A stretch of 64,000 nucleotides of DNA from Comamonas_C sp026954015 (GTDB lineage Bacteria; Pseudomonadota; Gammaproteobacteria; Burkholderiales; Burkholderiaceae_C): the NCBI GenBank assembly GCA_035063785.1, contig JAPSFS010000006.1, positions 138,841 to 202,840 on the forward strand, read 5' to 3'. A program made the translations under genes and the position numbers. The notes below the pieces were generated by a model. It made no database searches. It was not told the origin of the DNA and saw only the letters and a program-made list of their open reading frames with translations. Of the stretch, positions 32,030-39,590 are shown piece by piece. How positions within the stretch are numbered: position 1 is the stretch's first letter; every line of letters starts with the position of its first letter.

Positions 32030-33523
32030 ATGCCGCAAGACCCAGACGCCATCCCGTCCGAACGCGCCGCGCGCCAGGCCGCCATCGTGCGGGCGCTCTC
32101 GGGCTGCGTGCCCGCGCACGCGCTGCTCTACCACCGCGAGGACACCACGCCCTACGAGTGCGACGGCCTCACCGCCTACCGCCAGCGCCCGCTCGTCGTC
32201 TGCCTGCCCGAGGACGAGGCGCAGGTGCAGGCGGTGCTGCAGACCTGCCACCGCCTGTCGGTGCCGGTGGTGGCGCGCGGCGCGGGCACGGGTCTTTCAG
32301 GTGGCGCGCTGCCGCACGCGATGGGCGTGACGCTCTCGCTTGCCAAGTTCAACCGCATCCTGAAAATCGATCCGCTCGCGCGCACCGCCACCGTGCAGTG
32401 CGGCGTGCGCAACCTCGCGATCAGCGAGGCCGCCGCGCGCCACGGCCTGTACTACGCGCCCGACCCGAGCAGCCAGATCGCCTGCACCATAGGCGGCAAC
32501 ATCGCGGAGAACTCCGGCGGCGTGCACTGCCTGAAGTACGGCCTCACGGTGCACAACGTGCTGCGCGTGCGCGGCTACACCGTGGAGGGCGAGCCGGTCG
32601 AATTCGGCTCCGAGGCGCTCGACACCCCCGGCTACGACCTGCTGGCAGCCGTGATCGGCAGCGAGGGCATGCTCGCCGTCACGCTGGAAGCCACGGTGCG
32701 CCTCATCCCGCGCCCGCAATTGGCGCGCTGCATCATGGCGAGCTTCTCCGACGTGCGCCACGCGGGCAACGCGGTTGCGGCGGTGATCGCCGCGGGCATC
32801 ATCCCCGCGGGTCTGGAAATGATGGATGGCCCGATGACGCGCGCGGTCGAAGACTTCGTGCACGCGGGCTACGACCTCAGCGCCGCCGCCATCCTGCTGT
32901 GCGAGAGCGACGGCACGCCCGAGGAGGTCGAGGAAGAAATCGCGCGCATGAGCGAGGTGCTGCAGTCGGCGGGCGCCACCGCGATCGCGGTGAGCCAGAG
33001 CGAGCAGGAGCGCCTGACCTTCTGGAGCGGGCGCAAGAACGCCTTCCCCGCGAGCGGGCGCATCAGCCCCGACTACATGTGCATGGACTCCACCATCCCA
33101 CGCAGGCGCCTCGCGGACATCCTGCTCGCGATCGCCGGGATGGAAAAAAAGTACCGCCTGCGCTGCTGCAACGTGTTTCACGCGGGCGACGGCAACCTGC
33201 ACCCGCTGATCCTCTTTGACGCCAACGACCCCGACGAGCTGCACCGCGCTGAAGCTTTCGGCGCCGACATCCTGGAGACCAGCGTCGCGATGGGCGGCAC
33301 GGTGACCGGCGAGCACGGCGTGGGCGTGGAAAAGCTCAACTCGATGTGCGTGCAGTTCTCCAGCGAGGAGCACGCGCAGATGCTGGCGCTGAAAAAGGCG
33401 TTCGACCCCAGCGGCCTGCTCAACCCCGGCAAGGTAGTGCCCACGCTGCAGCGCTGCGCCGAGTACGGCAAGATGCTGGTGCGCGGCGGCCAGCTCGCGC
33501 ACCCCGAGCTGCCGCGCTTTTGA
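32030..33523 (+). CDS. FAD-binding oxidase, GlcD-like
   Basis: This 497-aa flavoprotein resembles glycolate oxidase subunit GlcD. The FAD_binding_4 domain (ARGAGTGLSGGALPH, IGGNIAENSGGVHCLKYGLT) and the FAD-oxidase C domain (FHAGDGNLHPLI, GEHGVGVEKL) are clear. The start ATG 32030 leaves 48 bp to the divergent fusion gene. glcE and glcF, the usual partners, are absent, so it may act alone on D-lactate or another 2-hydroxy acid, or pair with subunits encoded elsewhere. Confidence 0.88.
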   Translation: MPQDPDAIPSERAARQAAIVRALSGCVPAHALLYHREDTTPYECDGLTAYRQRPLVVCLPEDEAQVQAVLQTCHRLSVPVVARGAGTGLSGGALPHAMGVTLSLAKFNRILKIDPLARTATVQCGVRNLAISEAAARHGLYYAPDPSSQIACTIGGNIAENSGGVHCLKYGLTVHNVLRVRGYTVEGEPVEFGSEALDTPGYDLLAAVIGSEGMLAVTLEATVRLIPRPQLARCIMASFSDVRHAGNAVAAVIAAGIIPAGLEMMDGPMTRAVEDFVHAGYDLSAAAILLCESDGTPEEVEEEIARMSEVLQSAGATAIAVSQSEQERLTFWSGRKNAFPASGRISPDYMCMDSTIPRRRLADILLAIAGMEKKYRLRCCNVFHAGDGNLHPLILFDANDPDELHRAEAFGADILETSVAMGGTVTGEHGVGVEKLNSMCVQFSSEEHAQMLALKKAFDPSGLLNPGKVVPTLQRCAEYGKMLVRGGQLAHPELPRF

Positions 33524-33536
33524 ATCTCGATAAAAG

Positions 33537-33577
33537 TGGCTCCAGCGCTTGTCCAGCAAGCGCCGGCAGCTATCAAA
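33537..33577 (-). repeat. Dispersed repeat, copy 7
   Basis: TGGCTCCAGCGCTTG and AAGCGCCGGCAGCTATCAAA lie in the 67-bp gap between the convergent glcD-like gene and the PhaM-like gene. Confidence 0.75.
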
Positions 33578-33590
33578 CCACGAGTCTTTC

Positions 33591-34250
33591 TTACGCGCCG
33601 CGGCGGGGCTTGCGCGCCGCGGACTTCTTCGCGGCCGCCTTCTTGCGCGGCGCGGCGGTGCCTGTGGACTTGGGCAACATCGATGATGCCACGGCACTGG
33701 CGGCCTTGAGCGCCGCCTGCTGCGCGCTCGCGTCGCCCATCGCCTTCGCGGCGATCTCCTGAAACTGCTGCGTCAACGCACCCCACCATTGCAGCGGGTC
33801 GGTGACCGTGCTGGCAGGCGCCGGGGCGGCGGTATCGGCGGGCGCTTCGGGTTCAGGCTGCGGCGCGGGCGCGGCGCTCGGGGGCTCCGGGGCGGCGGCC
33901 GGCGCTGGCCCCGCGGGCTCGACAGGCGCGGCCGGGGCGGCACGGAAGGCACCGCTGGCCAGATCCGTCATCGCCACGTTCATGCCCTGCAGCGTCGCAA
34001 GCGTCATGCGCTGTACCTCCAGCGCCTGCACCGTGGCGTTGAGCGCGCGCACGTTCTGCTCCAGCCAGAACTGCACCGTCTTCAGCTCGCGGATGCGCTG
34101 GTCGATCTCGGGCACGCTCATCGTCGGCGCCACCCAACCCGCCATCGGCGGCATCGTGGGCAGGCTCGCCGCCGCGCCCTCCGAGAGCTTTTGCAGAAAG
34201 TCGAATCCGGGCACGAAACGCCCGAAGCCGAAGGGGGATGTGTCGCTCAT
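33591..34250 (-). CDS. PhaM-like polyhydroxyalkanoate granule protein
   Basis: This 219-aa protein has an N-terminal helical part (FDFLQKLSEG then an alpha-helical IDQRIRELKTVQFWLEQNV segment), a long Ala/Pro-rich linker (about residues 105-150), a short helical block (WWGALTQQFQEIAAKAMG) and a histone-like basic tail (KKAAAKKSAARKPRRG). That layout matches PhaM, which links PHB granules, PHB synthase and DNA in Ralstonia. No pha synthase gene is in the window. Assignment rests on layout and motif similarity. Confidence 0.75.
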   Translation of the reverse strand: MSDTSPFGFGRFVPGFDFLQKLSEGAAASLPTMPPMAGWVAPTMSVPEIDQRIRELKTVQFWLEQNVRALNATVQALEVQRMTLATLQGMNVAMTDLASGAFRAAPAAPVEPAGPAPAAAPEPPSAAPAPQPEPEAPADTAAPAPASTVTDPLQWWGALTQQFQEIAAKAMGDASAQQAALKAASAVASSMLPKSTGTAAPRKKAAAKKSAARKPRRGA

Positions 34251-34280
34251 GCTCGCTCCTTGGGTTGTGCAACCGCCAGC

Positions 34281-35036
34281 TTAGCGCCCCGGCGGCTGCA
34301 GGTACAGCGTGGCCAGGTGCTGCAGCGCCGCATCGCTCAACTTCAGCCGCTGGCGCAGGTAGCCCGGCACGCCACCGTGCTCACGCTCGATCGCATCCAG
34401 CGCCGCCTGCAGGTACCCGGGGCGCACGCCCCAGATCACCTCATGCACCGCGCGGGTGCGCACGTCCACGGCGGGCGGCGGAGGTCTGCGGTAGAGCGCG
34501 TTCGTGAGCAGGTAGTCCTGCATCACCACCTCGCGCGACACGCCCAGTGCGAGCAGCAGCAGCGCCGCGGCAAAGCCGGTGCGGTCCTTGCCCGCGGTGC
34601 AGTGAAACACCAGCGGCGCGTCGCCTTCGAGCAACTGCGCAAAAAACGCGCCGAACTGCGGCGCATCGTCGGCCACGAAGCCCAGATACGTCTCGCGCAT
34701 CAGCCGCTCGGCCTGCGCCACGTCCAGCCGCTCGCCGCGCGCCACAAGCTCGCGGTAGCGGCGCACGACCGTGGGCTCGATCGGCACCGACTGGTAGCGC
34801 ACCGAGGCGAGCTCATAGGGTTGCGCGGCGCGCTCTTCCCGGCCGCGAAAATCCACCGCGCGCGCCAGCCCCAGCTGCGCCAGTTGCGCGGTGTCCTGCG
34901 GCGTCAGCGCCGCGAGGTGGTCCGAGCGGAACAGCGTGCGCCAGCGCAGGCGCCGCCCGTCGGCCGCGCCGTAGCCGCCCAGATCACGGAAATTGCTGGC
35001 GCCGGCGAGTGTCAGCGCACGAGAAAAATCTCCCAT
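34281..35036 (-). CDS. Tyrosine/serine protein phosphatase family protein
   Basis: This 251-aa protein has the dual-specificity phosphatase P-loop HCTAGKDRTGFAAAL (Cys nucleophile and Arg) and the N-terminal NFRDLGGY motif typical of the bacterial Y_phosphatase3 family (YbaD/LipA-type enzymes). The general-acid Asp cannot be placed with certainty. It shares strand with the M20 amidohydrolase upstream (9-bp gap), suggesting a two-gene unit. The physiological substrate, protein or phosphoinositide, is unknown. Confidence 0.85.
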   Translation of the reverse strand: MGDFSRALTLAGASNFRDLGGYGAADGRRLRWRTLFRSDHLAALTPQDTAQLAQLGLARAVDFRGREERAAQPYELASVRYQSVPIEPTVVRRYRELVARGERLDVAQAERLMRETYLGFVADDAPQFGAFFAQLLEGDAPLVFHCTAGKDRTGFAAALLLLALGVSREVVMQDYLLTNALYRRPPPPAVDVRTRAVHEVIWGVRPGYLQAALDAIEREHGGVPGYLRQRLKLSDAALQHLATLYLQPPGR

Positions 35037-35045
35037 GCACCGACT

Positions 35046-36245
35046 TTAGCGGGGCGCAAGCCATTGCTGCGCCAGCCGCACCCAGTAGCTCGCCCCCAGC
35101 GGGATCAGCGCGTCGTTGAAGTCGTAGCTCGGGTTGTGCAGGGTGCACGGGCCGGCGCCGTGGCCCAGCTCGCGATGGTCACCCTCGCCATTGCCGATGA
35201 AGACGTAGGCGCCGGGTTTTGCCTGCAGCATGAACGAGAAATCCTCTGCGCCCATCGTCGGCTCCTGCGCCAGCACCTGCTCCGGCCCCACGATATCGGC
35301 CATCACGCGCGCGGCGAACGCCGCCTCGTCGGCGCTGTTGACCGTGGCCGGGTAGTTGCGCGTGAACTCGAACTCGCAGCGCGCGCCGAACGCGGCGCTC
35401 GTGTGCTCGGCCACCTCGCGCATGCGCCGCTCGATCAGATCCAGCAGTTCCACCGTGAAGGTGCGCACCGTGCCCTGCAGCTCGCAGGTGTCGGGCACCA
35501 CGTTGGTCGCTTCGCCCGCGTGGATCATCGTGACCGAGATCACGCCCGCGTCGACCGGCTTGCGGTTGCGGCTGATGATGGTCTGAAAAGCCTGCACCAT
35601 CTGGCAGGCCACCGGCACCGGGTCTATGCCCAGGTGCGGCATGCCGCCATGCCCGCCCTTGCCGCGCACGGTGATCTTGAACTCGTTGCTCGACGCCATC
35701 ACCGGCCCGCCGCTCACCGCGAACGTGCCCACCGCCATGCCTGGCCAGTTGTGCATGCCGAAGACGGCCTGCATCGCAAAGCGCTCGAACAGCCCGTCCT
35801 TCATCATCTCGCGCGCGCCGCCGCCGCCCTCCTCGGCGGGCTGGAAGATGAGGTACACGGTGCCATCGAAATCGCGGTGCGCCGCCAGGTACTGCCCCGC
35901 CGCGAGCAGCATTGCGGTATGCCCGTCGTGCCCGCAGGCGTGCATCTTGCCCGCGTGGCGGCTCGCGTGCGCGAAGGTGTTGAACTCGCGCATCGGCAGC
36001 GCGTCCATGTCGGCGCGCAGGCCGAGCGCGCGCCCGCACGAGCCGCCGTCGCGCCCCTGCACGATGCCCACGACGCCGGTCGTGCCCATGCCGCGGTGCA
36101 CCGGTATGCCCCACGCTGCCAGGCGCTCGGCCACCACGTCGGCGGTGCGCCGCTCTTCAAAGCACAGCTCAGGATGCGCGTGGATGTCGCGGCGCAGTGT
36201 GGCTATCGTGCCCGCCTCGCGGGCGATCGCTTCGATGATGTGCAT
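35046..36245 (-). CDS. M20-family amidohydrolase (hippurate hydrolase/N-acyl amino acid deacylase type)
   Basis: This 399-aa metal-dependent cytoplasmic hydrolase has the family ligands CGHDGHTAMLLAA, the catalytic Glu pair (QPAEEGGGGAREM) and the dimerisation-domain motif GKGGHGGMPHLGIDP. The C-terminal MGAEDFSFML segment is also conserved. Members cleave N-acyl amino acids such as hippurate; exact specificity cannot be read. Confidence 0.9.
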   Translation of the reverse strand: MHIIEAIAREAGTIATLRRDIHAHPELCFEERRTADVVAERLAAWGIPVHRGMGTTGVVGIVQGRDGGSCGRALGLRADMDALPMREFNTFAHASRHAGKMHACGHDGHTAMLLAAGQYLAAHRDFDGTVYLIFQPAEEGGGGAREMMKDGLFERFAMQAVFGMHNWPGMAVGTFAVSGGPVMASSNEFKITVRGKGGHGGMPHLGIDPVPVACQMVQAFQTIISRNRKPVDAGVISVTMIHAGEATNVVPDTCELQGTVRTFTVELLDLIERRMREVAEHTSAAFGARCEFEFTRNYPATVNSADEAAFAARVMADIVGPEQVLAQEPTMGAEDFSFMLQAKPGAYVFIGNGEGDHRELGHGAGPCTLHNPSYDFNDALIPLGASYWVRLAQQWLAPR

Positions 36246-36370
36246 GGTGGTGATCCTCGGTGGCCGCAGTCTAGCCCGAGGTACCGCGTGCGGCTAGCGC
36301 AATGCGGTGACCGACCAAGCTACTTGTCTGCCGGAAATTGCGAGACCATCCAGGTCATCGTCCGGGCCAC

Positions 36371-36667
36371 TCAGGCCGCGTCACATCGCTGCGCGAGGTA
36401 ACCCGAGCCGCAGGCGTACAGCTCCTGCAGCGCATGCTGCAGATGCAGCGCCTCCTCGTCTTCGGGGGTGCCATCGCGCCCCGCCGCCTGTTCGCGCTCG
36501 ACATACCCACGCACCGCGCCGACCATGGTGTGCGCCATGTCTTCGGCAGGCATCCGGTGTTGCAGAAATTCCGGCGCGGCGGCAGTTGCCACATGGATGG
36601 CGGAGCGCAGACGCTCGGCCTGGCGGCCTGGCGCGGCGCCGCTGCCGGCGGTGGGTTTGGAGTGCAT
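36371..36667 (-). CDS. Small hypothetical protein
   Basis: This 98-aa product is not recognised. The ATG at 36667 is preceded by GGGAGA at a good distance, and the protein (starting MHSKPTAGSGAAPG) is predicted helical and acidic in its middle (AAGRDGTPEDEEALHLQHAL), with no signal peptide or membrane span. The frame is open upstream to 36808, but that would run into the divergent LysE-like gene. It is supported mainly by its ribosome binding site and codon bias. Confidence 0.5.
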   Translation of the reverse strand: MHSKPTAGSGAAPGRQAERLRSAIHVATAAAPEFLQHRMPAEDMAHTMVGAVRGYVEREQAAGRDGTPEDEEALHLQHALQELYACGSGYLAQRCDAA

Positions 36668-36801
36668 GACGATCTCCCGGCACGATGCGCGCGGTCGCAG
36701 CCGGCGCACCCGCGCGCAGGCCACCACGCTCTCGCGCATTATTGCCGTCGCACATCCCCCTGCTGGACGTAGCATCATCCACCCCACGCGCTTTCCAACC
36801 C

Positions 36802-37410
36802 ATGTCACTGCACACCTGGCTCATCTACCTGCTCGCGTCGATCGGGCTGTCGCTTTCGCCCGGTCCCAACGGGCTGCTCGCGCTGACGCACGGCGCGATG
36901 TACGGGCGCAGGCGGACGCTCTACACCATCGCGGGCGGCGCGGTGGGTTTCGTTGCGCTCATCGCGTTGTCGATGTTCGGCATCGGCGCGCTCGTGCGCT
37001 CGTCTGCGCAGTGGCTCGCCGCTCTCAAGTGGCTGGGCGGCGCCTACCTGGTGTGGCTGGGCATCCAGGTCTGGCGCGCGCCGCCGCCCGTCCTGGCACG
37101 CGCGACACCCGCCACCGAGCAGGGCGCGCGGCTGTTTCGCCAGGGTGTGCTGTCGGCCACGACCAACCCCAAGGCCCTGCTGTTCTTCACCGCGTTCCTG
37201 CCCCAGTTCATCGACCCTGGGCGCGACCTGGTGCTGCAGTTCGCCCTGATGGCGGGCACCTTCGCCGCTACGGAATTCCTCACCGAATACGTGCTCGCGA
37301 GCGCGGCGCACCGCATCAGCCCCTGGCTGGCACGTGTGGGCAGGCAGTTCAACCGCGCCTGTGGCGGCGTGTTCATGGCGCTCGGCGCGCTGCTGCCGCT
37401 GCGTGGCTGA
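36802..37410 (+). CDS. LysE/RhtB-family amino acid exporter
   Basis: This 202-aa inner-membrane protein has about six spans and the family signature SLSPGPNGLLALTHGAMYG near the N-terminus, followed by GGAYLVWLGIQVWR and TTNPKALLFFTAFLPQFI. Such proteins export amino acids or their analogues. ATG 36802 gives the canonical start; the longer frame upstream adds non-membrane sequence. No dedicated LysR-type regulator lies beside it. Confidence 0.9.
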   Translation: MSLHTWLIYLLASIGLSLSPGPNGLLALTHGAMYGRRRTLYTIAGGAVGFVALIALSMFGIGALVRSSAQWLAALKWLGGAYLVWLGIQVWRAPPPVLARATPATEQGARLFRQGVLSATTNPKALLFFTAFLPQFIDPGRDLVLQFALMAGTFAATEFLTEYVLASAAHRISPWLARVGRQFNRACGGVFMALGALLPLRG

Positions 37411-37439
37411 CACCCGCGCAGTGCCGGCGGAGGCAGATT

Positions 37440-37515
37440 TGGTGCGGCTGGCGGGGATCGAACCCACGACCCTTGGCTTCGGAGGCCAATACTCTATCCA
37501 CTGAGCTACAGCCGC
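37440..37515 (-). tRNA. tRNA-Arg (anticodon CCG)
   Basis: The minus strand folds into a cloverleaf with acceptor arms GCGGCTG and CAGCCGC, anticodon stem TTGGC/GCCAA around loop CTCCGAA (anticodon CCG, reading CGG), a GTGGG/CCCGC T-arm with GTTCGATCC, and an encoded CCA end. It lies 29 bp after the LysE-like gene. Confidence 0.97.
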
Positions 37516-37538
37516 AATGCATGCAGCAGGAAATTATC

Positions 37539-38165
37539 TCATGCACCCTGCGGCGCAAACCCCAGACCACTCAGATAGACGTCCATCGTGCGGCGCCCCA
37601 CGGCGAGCAGATCGAATGGCGCACCCGTCAGGATCCAGCCCTGCAACAGACCGTCGAACAGCGCCTGCAGCCCCAGTGCGGCCTCCGCCGCGGGCATGGG
37701 CAACGCGACGCGCGCCTGCCGCGCGGCCAGCGCCAGGTCACGCGTGAGCATCGCGTGGCAGCGCTGCATCGCCGCCTGATGGCGCTCGCGCACGCCGTTG
37801 AGTTCGGCCACGTACTCCACCCGGTACATCGCGATCTCGAACACGCGACGCGCGTGCGTGTCGCCCACCACCGCCGAGAACACCGCGCACACGGCCACGC
37901 GCACCCGCTGCAGCGGGTCGCCGCGCGCGGCCTCGTCGGCGTCGTAGGCGGCCTCCAGCGGCAAGGTTACGCGATCCATCATCGCGTTGAACAGATCCAC
38001 CTTGTCCCTGAAGTGCCAGTAGATGGCGCCGCGCGTGGCGCCCGCCGCCTGCGCGATCTCCGCGAGTGACGCGCGCCCCACGCCTTTTTCGTAGAACACG
38101 TGCTCGGCGGCGTCGAGCAGAGCCTGCCGCGTCGCGTCTGCCTCTTCCTTCGTGCGTCTGACCAT
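37539..38165 (-). CDS. TetR-family repressor of the divergent RND efflux operon
   Basis: This 208-aa regulator resembles AcrR/TtgR. The N-terminal helix-turn-helix (SLAEIAQAAGATRGAIYWHF) follows the typical MVRRTKEEADATRQALLDAA start. The C-terminal ligand domain ends with LDGLLQG-type helices (LQALFDGLLQGWIL). Start ATG 38165 fits the family; the upstream frame adds nothing conserved. It is divergent from the efflux operon, with a 30-bp palindrome between them that should be its operator. Confidence 0.92.
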   Translation of the reverse strand: MVRRTKEEADATRQALLDAAEHVFYEKGVGRASLAEIAQAAGATRGAIYWHFRDKVDLFNAMMDRVTLPLEAAYDADEAARGDPLQRVRVAVCAVFSAVVGDTHARRVFEIAMYRVEYVAELNGVRERHQAAMQRCHAMLTRDLALAARQARVALPMPAAEAALGLQALFDGLLQGWILTGAPFDLLAVGRRTMDVYLSGLGFAPQGA

Positions 38166-38223
38166 CTGAAAAAAACCCGGGAAAAAACGACAATGGCACC
38201 TTCGCCTGTCGCGATTCACACTT

Positions 38224-38253
38224 GATTATACATTCGCGTTTGTATGTATAATC
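38224..38253. promoter_or_regulatory. Operator and overlapping divergent promoters between the TetR gene and the RND operon
   Basis: GATTATACAT-N10-ATGTATAATC is a perfect 10-bp inverted repeat. Each arm contains TATAAT read outward (38247-38252 on plus, 38225-38230 on minus), so both -10 boxes lie inside the presumed operator. The sequence resembles AcrR-type operators. Confidence 0.75.
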
Positions 38254-38339
38254 GCCGCCTTTGTGCAAACACACAGCAGTGCGCCTGCCCGGTGCAGTGC
38301 ACCTGGCGGCATCGCCGCACCGCATAGCCAAGGAATCCC

Positions 38340-39572
38340 ATGGTCCGACTGTCCCCTTCGGTCAGCCCCGTCGACGGGTTGCGCGCACGCGCACTCGCCC
38401 TTCCGTTCATTGTCGCAAGCGCACTGGTGCTCGTCGCCTGCGGCCAGTCGGGCGCACAGGCGCCAGCAGCAGGCAGCGCGCCACCGCCGCCGCAAGTGGG
38501 GGTGCTGACGGTGCAGCCGGGCAATGTCGGGCTGGTCACCGAACTGCCGGGGCGCCTGGAGGCGTCGCGCGTGGCGGAAGTACGCGCACGTGCCGCCGGC
38601 ATCCTGCAAAAGCGCGTGTTCGCCGAGGGCAGCGAAGTCAAGGCCGGGCAGAAGCTCTTTCTGATCGACGATGCGCCTTACCGCGCCAGCGTCGCGCAGG
38701 CCGAGGCGAGCCTCGCGCAGGCCCAGGCGAGCCTGGCGCAAAGCCGCGCGCTCGCCGAGCGCTACGCACCGCTCGTGGCGCAGAACGCCATCAGCAAGCA
38801 GGACTACGACAACGCCGTGGCCGCGCGCAAGGCGGGCGAGGCCAACGTCGCCGCGGCCAAGGCCGCCGTCACCGTGGCGCGCATCAACCTCGGATACGCC
38901 ACCGTGACCGCGCCGATTTCCGGGCGCATCGGTCGCGCGCTCGTGACCGAAGGCGCGCTCGTCGGCCAGGGCACGCCCACGCAACTGGCGCTGATCCAGC
39001 AGATCGACCCGCTGTACATCAACTTCACGCAATCCGCAGCAGACGCGCTCAAGCTGCGCGCCGCGGTCGCCAGTGGCCAGTACCAGACGGCGGGCGGCAA
39101 CGCCGCGCGCGTGAGCGTGGTGCTGGAAGACGGCAGCACCTACGCGCACCCCGGCAAGCTGCTGTTCACCGATCTGTCGGTCGATCCCACGAGCGGCCAG
39201 GTCACGCTGCGCGCCGAGGTGCCCAATCCGCAGCGCGCGCTGCTGCCGGGCCTGTACGTGCGCGTGCGCCTGGAGCAGGCGCAGGCGAGCGGCGCGGTGC
39301 TGCTGCCCCAGCAGGCGGTCACGCGCACGGCCAGCGCCGACACCGTGATGGTGGTCGGCGAGGGCGGCAGGCTCACGCCGCGCCCGGTCAAGCTCGGGCC
39401 GAGCCAGGGCGACCACTGGGTCGTGCTTGAAGGCCTGAAGGCCGGCGAACAGGTGATGGTGGACGGCTTCCAGAAGCTGCCGCGCGTCAAGCCCGGAGAC
39501 CCCGTCATCGTGCAACCCGTGCCCTGGTCCGAGCACGGCAGCGCGCCCGCAGCCCCGGCGGCGAAATCCTGA
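38340..39572 (+). CDS. RND efflux periplasmic adaptor (AcrA/MexA type)
   Basis: This 410-aa membrane-fusion protein has a lipoprotein signal (lipobox LVAC before GQSGAQ), the lipoyl/hairpin segments (ASRVAEVRARAAGILQKRVF, a coiled coil of AQAEASLAQAQASLAQS) and the beta-barrel region (ATVTAPISGRIGRALV). It bridges the inner-membrane pump and outer-membrane channel encoded next to it. It should be repressed by the divergent TetR protein. Confidence 0.95.
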   Translation: MVRLSPSVSPVDGLRARALALPFIVASALVLVACGQSGAQAPAAGSAPPPPQVGVLTVQPGNVGLVTELPGRLEASRVAEVRARAAGILQKRVFAEGSEVKAGQKLFLIDDAPYRASVAQAEASLAQAQASLAQSRALAERYAPLVAQNAISKQDYDNAVAARKAGEANVAAAKAAVTVARINLGYATVTAPISGRIGRALVTEGALVGQGTPTQLALIQQIDPLYINFTQSAADALKLRAAVASGQYQTAGGNAARVSVVLEDGSTYAHPGKLLFTDLSVDPTSGQVTLRAEVPNPQRALLPGLYVRVRLEQAQASGAVLLPQQAVTRTASADTVMVVGEGGRLTPRPVKLGPSQGDHWVVLEGLKAGEQVMVDGFQKLPRVKPGDPVIVQPVPWSEHGSAPAAPAAKS

Positions 39573-39590
39573 TCGCCCGGAGCGCGGCAC

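Noticed and set aside
33789..36401. An 870-aa open frame on the plus strand across the PhaM-like, phosphatase and M20 genes
   Set aside because: It is antisense to three well-supported genes and low in complexity (Arg/His/Ala rich).
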